A program made the translations under genes and the position numbers. From NCBI GenBank assembly GCA_018292915.2, contig JACVVK020000005.1:4411001-4475000 (forward strand): a stretch of 64,000 nt of DNA, in the 5' to 3' direction. Every line of letters starts with the position of its first letter. Within the stretch, counting starts at the first letter, position 1. This document shows positions 55,851 to 64,000 of the stretch, one piece after another. The notes under the pieces were generated by a model that ran no database searches, was not told the DNA's origin, and saw only the letters and a list, made by a program, of their open reading frames with translations. The stretch comes from Batillaria attramentaria (lineage: Eukaryota > Mollusca > Gastropoda > Batillariidae).

Positions 55851-56747
55851 TGGGGAATGTCCGAAAGTCGATGTCAATCCACTTTTCTAAATTTTGAACG
55901 GCACCATCGGAAACCCACCGAACTACTTTTTTTTTTTTTAAAACTATTTTTAGTCTTCAGCAGTCTCGTAAGTGGTCGTATCGCTTTTCGAAATAAAAAG
56001 AAAAATAAGAAGGAAATTGAATTCAGTTCGGCTGTTAAAAAAGGCACCAGTTGTATTCGGTGATTTTCGTCCGCCTACTGAAGTCATCGGTGTGTTCGCG
56101 TTAAGGACATTGCGTTATATCAGACTTTTGACTCAACATACCCTGTTAATAATGAGGTATGAGACACATTTTTTTTTTATCACCAGTATGTTTTGATGTG
56201 GATTCTTTGTATGCTACTTATAATCACTGAAAGTGAACAGATTCTGCCAGGAAAAAAAGAAGAAGAAAAAAAAACAGAAAAAAACGGCCCGCAGAGACAT
56301 TGATTCTGGACATCTGTTTGATCGCTGTTCATAAGCAGGCTTCTTGTGACTCAAACCACCCTGTTGAAAACGACATTGTTTATTTCCTTCCGTAAGGTTC
56401 AACCACTGTCACAAATTCCGCCCCTTCGCTTTCAGTATTAAGTAGTCGGCCTCATTAGTCGCTTAGGACCAGCAGTTCCTTTCCGACCGCCGACCTAACG
56501 TGAAAAGACCCCTGACAGGTTCGCTCCACCCATGCACGTGCCATAGTGCGCGCGCACGCTCGTGCGATTGAAGTGTCAACGCGCATTTTTCACTCGACTG
56601 CAACCGTGCTCTGCCGCCAGCGCTAATCATGCAAAGGTCCGGGGCAGGGTACAACTGGTACACTGTGGAACAAATGTAAGGCGTGCTGCAGGTGAAATCT
56701 GGTTGTTATGAGGCTTGGTTGTTTGGCTGGATGGTTTGGTTGACTGG

Positions 56748-57105
56748 TTTAAAGGGGCTAATGCTACCATTTTTAGACTCACAGATCGTTCTGAGCTGTT
56801 TTCGTGGTATCTATCATCACACCATTTAGACAACTGGACAGTGACAGCGTCTGTAATGCTGCCCAACAAGCGTACGTGATGACGCTGCGATCACACTGCG
56901 ACACACTCTAGTAGTGTAACAACGGTCGTAGAATTTGAATGTTCAGCCACTCGCGCAAAGCGTAAATAAAATAAAAAAAGTATCGCATCAAGAGCTATAC
57001 TAATCACCAAGATAGAGTATTTCGAGCGTACAGGCGCACTCACGAGCGAAACTGTTCCTAAACATAAGCTGGCTTAGCAAAGATGGAGTTAGCCCGTTAA
57101 AACCC
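56748..57105 (+). mobile_element. Family D MITE-like repeat, intact copy (empty-site reference)
   Basis: Starts TTTAAAGGGGCTAATGCTAC and ends GTTAGCCCGTTAAAA, giving short terminal inverted repeats next to TTAA-like flanks. It carries CACACCATTTAGACAACTGG at 56817-56836, the uninterrupted version of the site occupied by the 3.5-kb element at 19031. It has no coding capacity. Confidence 0.85.
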
Positions 57106-57117
57106 TAAGGTCTTTTC

Positions 57118-57507
57118 ATGCGACATACCCAGAACGGGTGTGCTATGGGCCCAGTGGGGAGGCTGTTTCCACACAGCCGAGACTCACCCACTCCACGGGT
57201 GCGACTTTGCGGGAGTTTCCCATGTTATGACACATCTCATGACGTGGATGATGTGGATGATCTCATGATGTAGATGATTGCACGCGTGCCGGAGTTTCAT
57301 GGATGACGCAGGGATAGTCACGACAGGAAGTGCGGAGTGCGGCCCTGTCAAGCAGTCTCAAAACACATGGACCTCCTTAGCATCATCACACTCATTATCA
57401 TCATCATGTATAATACAAATTGCCCCAGGATCCGAGCCCTCCCTGGATTCCACCCATGGACTGGGGGGGGGGGGGATACCACTGGAGATGGTGCAAAGTC
57501 TGCTTGC
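57118..57507 (+). mobile_element. SINE-G copy, head missing
   Basis: From ACCCAGAACGGGTGTGCTAT through GGCTGTTTCCACACAGCCGA, GCGGCCCTGTCAAGCAGTC and CCTGGATTCCACCCATG this matches the minus-strand SINE-G at 61118-61612. The tRNA-like head is lacking and it abuts the end of the family D copy. A G run at 57461-57473 is an expansion. Confidence 0.88.
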
Positions 57508-57517
57508 TTCAATATTT

Positions 57518-57600
57518 GTTGTTGTTGTTGTTGTTGTTGTTATTTATTTATTTATTTATTATTTCATTTTTTTATTGAGTGAGTGAGTGAGTGATATTTT
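57518..57600 (+). repeat. (TTG)n, (TTTA)n and (GAGT)n
   Basis: TTG at 57518-57540, TTTA to 57561, GAGT at 57576-57594. Confidence 0.92.
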
Positions 57601-58027
57601 CCGCCTGTGTGATTTATCAAACAAAACTGTCAACATGTCACTCAACGACAAAACGACTGTTAAATGAATATGTCTGCTTGGCTATGAAGTGCGTTTGATC
57701 AGCAGTTTAAACAGCTTATACGAAACGTAATAATTATGATAACCACACTCACTTCATTTGGGTTACCACACCTCTTAAAAGCTGAGCAGATTCGAAAGTC
57801 GAAAGCCCTGCCCCTTCAGACCTGCTAGCCGGCCAGAGAAATTAATCATGATCATGAAAATTGAAATTGCAATCCTTTTCACGTGCGCGAGGCGTTTCTC
57901 ACGTGTTCTGTTTCACGAAAGTGGTTCAGGGGGTACCTGGACAGGTTTTCATCTTCCTGCTGATGCGCTTGGTTTGCCACGGTGACGAAATCAGGCCGCG
58001 TGAGCTTTAGCAAAGAAGTCAGCGACC

Positions 58028-58437
58028 CTTAAAGATCTAAGCTCCCGAGAAAAAGCTTTCCGAAGTGCGAAAAAATTTGACAGAGTCGACCGTGCACGCA
58101 CAGTCAACTCCGTCACAGTTGCAGAGTTTTCAGCGTCCCTGAAACCCCAATAAAAGCCAAGGGCAGCCTGGTTCACAGCTCAGTTTGCGTTTGACACTGA
58201 GCGAGAAAGATCGTGCAGCACTCAACACCCCGGCGCTGGACACTGTAGTGATGTGTCTCGCTCACTGCCCAAAAGCCAAATAATGTCACGGCAAACTCGT
58301 GCACTGGTTTTATAAGGGTCCCCCGAAGCGCTGAAAACTCTGCAGCTGTGACAGAGTTGACTGTGCTTTCACGGTCGACTCTGTAATTTTTTTTTCACAC
58401 TTCTGAAAGCTTTTTGTTGGGAGCTTAGATCTTTAAG
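58028..58437. mobile_element. Foldback MITE-like element, about 115-bp inverted arms
   Basis: CTTAAAGATCTAAGCTCCC at 58028 mirrors GGGAGCTTAGATCTTTAAG at 58419-58437. Complementarity continues through AAAAGCTTTC, ACAGAGTCGACCGTG, CACAGTCAACTC and GCAGAGTTTTCAGCG to about 58145 and 58330. No coding capacity and no clear target duplication. Confidence 0.85.
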
Positions 58438-58509
58438 AATGAAACATCGTTTAAAAACAGTCTGCTGGATCTTTTGCTGCGTTCACCATTCTAATTTTAA
58501 GTGTTAGTG

Positions 58510-58815
58510 TCATCATCGTCATCGTCGTCGGCGTCCATCATCGTTGTTGTCGTTGTCATCCACAATAATCATCATGGTCGTCGTCGTCGTCGTTATCATC
58601 GTCGTCGTCGTCTGCTGCGGCGTCGTTCGTCTTGGCCGCCGCCGTCGTCATCGTCATCATCGCCATCGCCATTGTCGCGGCCGTCGTCAACTAATTCTAC
58701 TAAGATTCTTTGGATGATAACGATGAGGACGACAACGATGACGATAATGATAATGACGGCGGCGACGGCGACGACGATGATGGTGATGGTGATGGTGATG
58801 ATGATGATGATTGGT
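58510..58815 (+). repeat. (GTC/ATC)n and (GAT/GAC)n trinucleotide tract
   Basis: Pyrimidine-purine trinucleotides CATCGTCGTC over 58510-58690, then the opposite-sense GATGACGATGATG over 58715-58812, a loose inverted arrangement. Confidence 0.85.
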
Positions 58816-58833
58816 TAGCCAGTCAGTCAGTCA

Positions 58834-59000
58834 GGGAGCCGGAACAACGGAACGGGAGAACGTTGGGCTTTCAATGCTTGGGTCGTTAGCTGGAATCCGG
58901 GCTGGGGCCAAATATTTGTGCTGGACTTTTTCTCGTTGCAACGTCTTTGATTTCACCCATGCGTTGTGGAAAAGGGCGTTAAACTCCCAAACACCCACCC
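58834..59000 (+). mobile_element. SINE-A, diverged, with CAGTCAGTC flanks
   Basis: GGGAGCCGGAACAACGGAAC..TTTCAATGCTTGGGTCG, GGGGCCAAATATTTGTGCTG and GTTAAACTCCCAAACACCC match SINE-A. AGTCAGTC occurs on both sides (58821-58833 and 59001-59008), a likely target duplication in a short CAGT run. Confidence 0.85.
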
Positions 59001-59189
59001 AGTCAGTCTATCACTGATTTTTTTTTTCTTCTACCAAACTGTAAGTATTACTAGCATCGATTCTTCTCAAAGAACTGCATCGAGACAAACTAAATTACTT
59101 TTTTTTCCAATCGTCAAACCAACACCAACTCAAACCCTCATAAAGGACTGCTTTCCTTTACATCCCCGATCCCCAAACCTCTCCGCTCC

Positions 59190-59232
59190 CCCCCCCCCCC
59201 CCTTCCCACCTTTTTTTTTTTTTTTTTTTTTT
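59190..59232 (+). repeat. C and T homopolymers
   Basis: A C run followed by a long T run. Confidence 0.85.
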
Positions 59233-59264
59233 CGCTGCCTCCTAGGGGCGTGACCCTAGAAAAC

Positions 59265-59480
59265 TGCCCGACAGTATTATGATATTCTCACCCAAGCCTG
59301 AAAATCTCTCGCGGGGTATTAATTTCATCGCAGCACCGGTGCGCGGGGCCGCGTGCCCGAAGCAAGCAGCGGCAAATTAATAAGTGTCCCGGGCAAATTA
59401 AACCTCCTGCAGAATACTGACCCCCTCGGGCGAAAACTGCAACGTTTCTGCACAGATTGGAAAAACTGGTGGTGATGCTA
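59265..59480. promoter_or_regulatory. Repeat-free island with TTAATT/AAATTAAT motifs
   Basis: GGGGTATTAATTTCATCGC, GGCAAATTAATAAGTG and GGGCAAATTAAACCTCC lie within 100 bp amid GC-rich unique sequence. This is the best regulatory candidate by motif density; not demonstrated. Confidence 0.28.
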
Positions 59481-59844
59481 ATGCCATTACGACGAGGCAG
59501 AAATTATGGGTTGTCGTGTTCCCTTTGCGTGGTGGGCAGGGTGAGGAAAATCTGAGGCGGCTGTGCGAGTCAACACACGCGAGCTGACGCCTGTTTCCTG
59601 GTCCAAGGGAAGCAACTGTGATTTGAAGGGGGCGGCTCGCGAAAGTCTGCGTTTGGCACGAGACGAGAGTGTGGCAGACAGCAGCTCAGCGCCTCTGCCC
59701 CCTCCACCCCCTCCTTGATTCCTCCTCCCCCCCCCCCCTCTCCGAACAACACTAAAAATTGTGAAATGACACGAAATGTTGGATTTTTTAATGTATATAT
59801 TGTCTTTAGTACAAACGCAAAGGAAATGAAAACAATCTTACAAA

Positions 59845-60140
59845 TAATATGAATAATAATATTAATAATAACATGAATAATAATATGAATAATAATATGA
59901 ATAATAACATGAATAATAATATGAATAATAATATGAATAATAACATGAATAATAATATGAATAATAATATGAATAATAATATGAATAATAATATGAATAA
60001 TAACATGAATAATAATAATATGAATAATACTTATGGGAATCAATGCATTTGTCACATTCACAAAAAAATCTTACAAATAATATGAATAATAATATGAATA
60101 ACAATATGAATAATAATATCAACAATAATATTAATAATAA
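59845..60140 (+). repeat. (AATATGAATAAT)n 12-bp array
   Basis: Perfect and near-perfect 12-bp units at 59845-60030 and again at 60076-60135. The segment GGGAATCAATGCAT.TGTCACATTCACAA is repeated after each block (60033 and 60143). Confidence 0.95.
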
Positions 60141-60524
60141 TCATGGGAATCAATGCATCTGTCACATTCACAATATTCGAAACAGAGACTCCAGGCACGA
60201 ATTACCTTTTCACCGTGTGGACACACGGAAAAATTGTAACAGCAAATCAGTTTTGTTTTTTGTTTTTTAACTATACAGACATCGCCAGATTTGGAAACAA
60301 GTGCCTAAAAAAGAAAAATATTAGTGAGAAAGAGAAGCCAAATTACTGTGTGCCAGCAACAACACGAGAAAGAAATCTCCAAGGAAAGAAAAAACACTCA
60401 TGTTAAAAAAAAAAACAAAAAAAAAAAACAGTAATAGCATATGTACCACAAGCGTAATAGGCATCTGTAGGAAGACAGCTGTAACAGACTAAAAAGCGGT
60501 CGTAACAACTACAGAAAATAAAGG

Positions 60525-60702
60525 GGTGGGTGGGTGTTTTGGAGTTGTACGTCCTTTTCCGCCACGCAAGGGTGATATCAAAGACGGGGCGACGAGAAAA
60601 AGGCCAGCAACCATAATTATGTGGCCCTAGCCGGGATTCGGCCTCACCGGCGACTCGAGCATTGAGAACCCAACGCTCTACCATTCGGCTACCCCGGCTC
60701 TC
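60525..60702 (-). mobile_element. SINE-A with 11-bp target duplication (one mismatch)
   Basis: Complete minus-strand copy. GAAAATAAAGG at 60514-60524 and GAAAATGAAGG at 60703-60713 flank it. Confidence 0.92.
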
Positions 60703-60985
60703 GGAAAATGAAGGACTGAGTAACGGAACAGAAATAAATGATTAAGAATTTTAAAAGCATGTTAAAAGGTAAGTGCTGTTCAATAACAGACGATGGGATG
60801 GTACCACTGCGTACAGTTGCAGCTATTCGTAATCCCTGTTTGCCGGGTCAAGGTTGTGTCCTGCGCATTTCTGTTCAGAGGAATCATGGGAATGCGGATC
60901 TATCACTTGGTGACTGAGCTGGTTACAGTCCAAGTTACACGCGTGTCACGGAAATCATGCCAGGTAAAAATAGCTGAGCATCGCC

Positions 60986-61117
60986 ATGGCAATCGTCGCC
61001 AGGAGAGACGACCTTGTCGAACAGCCATCGGTTCCATCATCAGTTTCGACTTCAGTAGAAGTGCTTCCTGTAACAAAAGAAGAAGAACTGAGAAAGAAAA
61101 TGGGTGGTGGCATCATT
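60986..61117 (+). other. Exon-like open segment interrupted by SINE-G
   Basis: From an ATG in context GCCATGG a frame reads MAIVARRDDLVEQPSVP, a Ser/Val-rich stretch and VTKEEELRKKMGG, which is protein-like in composition. SINE-G begins at 61118. If SINE-G and one target copy are removed, the frame continues without a stop through STTIRASALEMF and on into SINE-B DNA. No known domain is recognised; it could equally be chance. Confidence 0.25.
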
Positions 61118-61612
61118 TTTTTTTTTCCTGCCCCAGCTCTTTGCCAGCTCCAGTGGTGTTCCTCCCAGGTCATGGGTGGAATCCACGGAGGACTCGGAAG
61201 CCGGCTGGGACAATTTTTATTATGCATGATGATGGAGATGAGGATGATAGTAAGATGATGCTATGGAGGTCCATGTTGTTTGGGACTGCTGGACAGGGCC
61301 GCATTCCACGCTTCCTGTCATAAATATCCCGGCATTAACCAGGCTCGGGAACTACGGCACCTGCGGTGCCGGCTGTGTAATCATCCACATCATAAGACGT
61401 GTCATACTAAGGGAAGCACCCCCAAAGTCGCACCCGTGAAGTGGGTGAAACTCGGCTGTGTGGCAACAGCCTCCCCATCGGGCCCATAGCACACCCACTC
61501 TGGGTAGGAGCCGACCTAGGTAGGAAAAATCCCGCTTACCTCGGCTGGGATTCGAACCCGGGTCTCCCGGTCCATAGTCCGAAGTGCTAACCACTACACT
61601 ACGGGGGCCGGT
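61118..61612 (-). mobile_element. SINE-G full-length copy, poly-A tail, 15-bp duplication
   Basis: Minus strand: the tRNA-like head GGCCCCCGTAGTGTAGTGG at 61609 has box-A-like TAGTGTAGTGGTTAGCAC and box B GGGTTCGAATCCC. A body of about 400 bp follows, then about ten A at the 3' end (T run at 61115-61126 on plus). GGTGGTGGCATCATT at 61103-61117 and 61613-61627 is a perfect 15-bp target duplication. The head does not pair as a functional tRNA acceptor. Confidence 0.92.
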
Positions 61613-61631
61613 GGTGGTGGCATCATTAGCA

Positions 61632-62075
61632 CCACCATCAGAGCCTCTGCTTTGGAAATGTTCAAGTCCACAAAATGTGAAGGAAAAAAAAAGCATTTCT
61701 AAATTCCGACACTTAAATTCCGACACTGGAAAACAGTAACATCGTGCCTGTGCTTGTCCCTTGGTGTTCGGCCCGTGTCAGACTGAGTGCAAGAGAGCCA
61801 AACACCAAAATACCTTGGTCTTCCGCGAACAGCTCTACCTCGCAGGATGCCAGAGAGGCTAGAAAAAGCCGACCCTCCTCGCTCCTTGGCAACACGTGCC
61901 ACTTGACCTTCTTCCAGCTGATCTGACCCACCGCAACACGTGTTTGTAATGTGTTCATATCCAGTGTGTGAGAGAATGCGTGTGGTTCACGTGAGCGTGC
62001 GTGTTGGGTTCAATTCGCGGCGCATTGAACAAGTTCAAGAAACTGGGTAATCATCCTCATTATCATCATCGCCAT
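61632..62075 (+). mobile_element. SINE-B 3' half split by a 192-bp insertion
   Basis: CTTTGGAAATGTTCAAGTCC, AAATTCCGACACTTAAATTC before 61727 and CTGATCTGACCC.CC, TTGTAATGTGTTCATATCC, GAGCGTGCGTGTTGGG after 61918 are contiguous in other SINE-B copies. Confidence 0.88.
61727..61918 (-). repeat. 192-bp duplicate of the 62651-62842 exon region
   Basis: Identical by eye over all 192 positions to 62651-62842. It contains the 3' part of the candidate exon, its donor site and some intron, so it arose at the DNA level rather than from spliced RNA. Confidence 0.95.
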
Positions 62076-62129
62076 CAATGTCACCGTTAGCAGCTAGATG
62101 CCTCCTTGAAAAACAACAACTACTACTGC

Positions 62130-62469
62130 TGCTAATTCCAACTTTACTAAGCCAACTCAAGTTATGTTTTGGAACAGTTTCGCTCCTCAGTGCGCCTGTA
62201 CGCTGGAAATACTCTATCTTGATGATTAGTGCAGCTCTTAATGCGATACAGTACAGTGGTGTTTACACTATGCGAGAGCGGTCGAACATTCAAAATTCTA
62301 CGACTGTTGTTACACTGACTACTGGAGCTCCCAGTGTGGCTGCCACGTCATCGAGTACGCTCCAGTTGGCTCAAATAGAGTATTTCAAGCTTACATCGAG
62401 GCGCACTCACCCGTGACGAGCGAAACTGGTCCAAAACATAAGCTGTCTTGGAATCAGCCCGTTTGAAAT

Positions 62470-62470
<1 letters not shown>
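62130..62470. mobile_element. Family D copy rearranged as a foldback
   Basis: The left half (GGAACAGTTTCGCTCCTCAG, GCGCCTGTACGCTGGAAATA, TGATGATTAGTGCAGCTCTT) is minus-sense D. The right half (ATAGAGTATTTCAAGCTTAC, GCGCACTCACCC, GACGAGCGAAACTGG, AATCAGCCCGTTT) is plus-sense D, so the ends form an inverted repeat. Confidence 0.75.

Positions 62471-62512
<42 letters not shown>
62471..62512 (+). repeat. (AC)n microsatellite
   Basis: A pure AC array of about 40 bp. Confidence 0.93.
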
Positions 62513-62513
<1 letters not shown>

Positions 62514-62737
62514 CTATGAGCGTGAAGAAGTATCAAGTTGAATCAGTTACAAACGATAGGAAAAAAAGAAGGTCTGCTTGCTTTGACTGCTAGTCACCAT
62601 GTGCCTGCCTGCATGTGTGTGGAGATGACCCCCCGCCCCCCCCCACTCTTTGGAAAACAGTAACATCGTGCCTGTGCTTGTCCCTTGGTGTTCGGCCCGT
62701 GTCAGACTGAGTGCAAGAGAGCCAAACACCAAAATAC

Positions 62738-62924
62738 CTTGGTCTTCCGCGAACAGCTCTACCTCGCAGGATGCCAGAGAGGCTAGAAAAAGCCGACCCT
62801 CCTCGCTCCTTGGCAACACGTGCCACTTGACCTTCTTCCAGCCGTCCTCCGCTTTCATGCACGCCTCACGTGACCTGGCCTCTCTAATGGCCGCCTTGCA
62901 CTCCACGGTACAGTAACCGAATCG
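62738..62924 (-). CDS. Candidate internal exon, unknown protein
   Basis: On the minus strand a pyrimidine-rich tract ends in CTTCTCTTGCAG just before 62924, a strong splice acceptor. The exon is 187 bp in an open frame of 62 residues. It ends at CAAG with a GTATTT donor at 62737-62732. The peptide starts RFGYCTVECKAA, continues with a charged helix-like stretch (IREARSREACMKAEDGWKKV), then KWHVLPRSEEGRLFLASL and an acidic end. The YCxxxC start recalls the second half of a MYND-type zinc site, but the spacing of later Cys/His does not fit well, so no function is assigned. Neighbouring exons are not visible; an exact partial copy sits at 61727-61918. It could belong to a host gene crossing the window's right half. 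Confidence 0.45.
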
Positions 62925-63041
62925 CTGCAAGAGAAGGATCAAACGCTGTTTTTGTTTTGTTTTGTTTTTGATTTTCTATAGAGCATTATCTTAACCTTAC
63001 CTTCATCAACTGACTTGCACTACGTATACCTATTTCAGGGG

Positions 63042-63043
<2 letters not shown>

Positions 63044-63075
<32 letters not shown>

Positions 63076-63108
63076 CGGCAATCAATCAATCAATCAATCA
63101 ATCAATCT
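63044..63108 (+). repeat. (AATC)n tetranucleotide array
   Basis: About 14 ATCA units with one interruption (CGGC). Confidence 0.95.
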
Positions 63109-63237
63109 TTTATGCGTCCACAGAATATTTTAAATTTTGCATCACAGGTCACCGTAAGATCAGGTTAGTAAGTAAAACATATTTGAAGACTAAGACAAAA
63201 ACTATAACTGATGTATTTAAAAGAAAAAAAAAACATT

Positions 63238-63733
63238 ATCAGTTCAGTTCAGAAGAATTTTATTCAGGACCCCCTAGGGGCATTGAATATTAGTTACTCC
63301 ATCCATAGTAAATGTTCACCATAAGGCGGAGAGCCAATATACACACATTCTTAAACTAAAACAAAAAATCATAAACCAAAACAAAAACAGTAACTTAAAC
63401 CACAAAACAAAACAAAACAAAACAAAACATAAAGCAGAGAAATTAATAATACGTACACTCACTGTTACACATGTTACCACCTTACAGAGTAACAACAGTC
63501 AAATAAAGTCACGGTGACCACAACAAAGGAAAGCAAAAACAACAACAACCACTAAACAGCAAAAAAACAAAACAAAACCAAAAACCCACGAAGAATATAA
63601 CAGCAACCGGGTTAAGAAGCAAACAAAACGAAAGCGAAAACATGCAATGCGTATACGTAAAACGTTGTTGCATATGTATTAAGATACCTCAATCTACTCC
63701 TGTTGCGTTATTACCCCTCTCTCTCTCTCTCTC
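63238..63733 (-). mobile_element. LINE 3' untranslated region
   Basis: Lies downstream (minus sense) of the LINE ORF end at 63734. It finishes with AATAAAATTCTTCTGAACTG and a TGAAC repeat (plus: CAGTTCAGTTCAGAAGAATT at 63240), a typical short-repeat LINE tail. The body is A/C-rich on plus, with CAAAA runs. Confidence 0.65.
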
Positions 63734-64000
63734 TTACTTAAGTTCCTTTTCAATGACTGTGATAAAGTGTTTCAATTTCAGCAGGAGTGCCTTCTTTTTC
63801 GTGGAAAATAACTGATGGAATTTTAGCGTGTTTGGTCTAGCCCAATAATAGACAGGAAGGCAATTGCTTCTAACTGAGCTGAAAAATGGGCAGATGAATA
63901 AATAATGAAATTCATCACCAACTTCCTCTAGTTGACATTTTGTACAAATTCTTTCATTTCTAATCATCCCATCGAACCGCATTTTGTTCACGGGTAAACA
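63734..64000 (-). pseudogene. Non-LTR retrotransposon ORF2 C-terminus, cut by window edge
   Basis: The frame is open from the right window edge to a stop at 63734. It reads LPVNKMRFDGMIRNERICTK, then C..C....VGDEFHYLFICPFF..VR, a Cys/His cluster typical of the region after the reverse transcriptase in invertebrate LINEs, then a Leu/Lys-rich end (KALLLKLKHFITVIEKEL). This domain is thought to bind nucleic acid during target-primed reverse transcription. The RT itself would lie beyond 64000, so whether the element is intact cannot be judged here. No frameshift or stop is seen in the visible 88 codons, in contrast to the LINE at 3.8 kb. Group assignment is uncertain; the sequence differs from both other LINEs in the window. 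Confidence 0.85.

Noticed and set aside
59570..60061. Ile/His-rich and Asn/Met-rich ORFs
   Set aside because: Translations of the 12-bp AATATGAATAAT array.
61530..61612. Possible functional tRNA gene on the minus strand
   Set aside because: Box A and B are present, but the acceptor 5' GGCCCCC has no matching 3' strand and the sequence continues into a long body with A-tail, so it is a SINE head.

Overview
This is a stretch of a eukaryotic (metazoan) nuclear genome that is almost entirely non-coding. There are no operons or ribosome binding sites, host protein signal is split into short exon-like blocks, simple-sequence repeats are very abundant, and several tRNA-derived SINE families and degraded non-LTR retrotransposons are present. 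The SINE style (tRNA head, about 170 bp, ending in GTTAAACCCCCAAACACCCACCCA) and overall texture suggest a marine mollusc, probably a gastropod; this is inference from remembered repeat style, not a database match.

Host-gene content is thin. The window opens inside the last coding exon of a class-A GPCR that most resembles an adenosine receptor (TM7 with NPIVY, then a short C-terminal tail). A decayed partial duplicate of that exon and its 3' flank lies about 1.6 kb downstream. A 117-codon ORF at 6.9 kb has the composition of a real protein. A probable internal exon with matching acceptor and donor signals lies on the minus strand at 62.7-62.9 kb. The remaining long ORFs are artefacts of microsatellites and minisatellites.

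Mobile elements dominate the structure. I name the families only for this window. SINE-A (about 170 bp) has eight to ten copies, several with clean target-site duplications. SINE-B (about 400 bp, TTA-repeat tail) has six copies. SINE-C (10.6-10.9 kb) shares a central domain with SINE-B. SINE-G (about 495 bp) has one copy with a poly-A tail and a 15-bp duplication. Non-LTR retrotransposon 3' ends lie at 3.8-4.8, 26.9-27.2 and 63.2-64.0 kb. DNA-transposon-like inverted-repeat elements include a 3.5-kb long-TIR element (19031-22527) inserted into a smaller MITE-like repeat (family D); a separate D copy at 56.8 kb shows the empty target. Smaller hairpin elements lie at 23.1, 31.9, 37.1 and 58.0 kb.

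Tandem structure is the other theme: a 25-bp minisatellite at 30.2-31.1 kb interrupted by a SINE, a 34-bp-type minisatellite at 13.5-14.0 kb beside two striking palindromes, a 175-bp tandem repeat at 49.7-50.2 kb, and a near-identical 2.2-kb tandem segmental duplication at 51.2-55.6 kb. A 192-bp block at 62.65 kb recurs without a mismatch inside a SINE-B at 61.7 kb. Gene-poor, repeat-poor islands (about 14.6, 28.1, 33.1, 36.0, 39.3 and 59.3 kb) carry TAAT/ATTA motifs and could be regulatory DNA; this is speculative.

The strongest unusual signals are the 3.5-kb element with its reconstructable empty site, the 192-bp exon-plus-intron duplication inside a SINE, the template-switch-like palindromes at 13.0-13.5 kb, the 2.2-kb tandem duplication, and the central domain shared by two SINE families with different heads. 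I see no defence system, CRISPR array or biosynthetic cluster.
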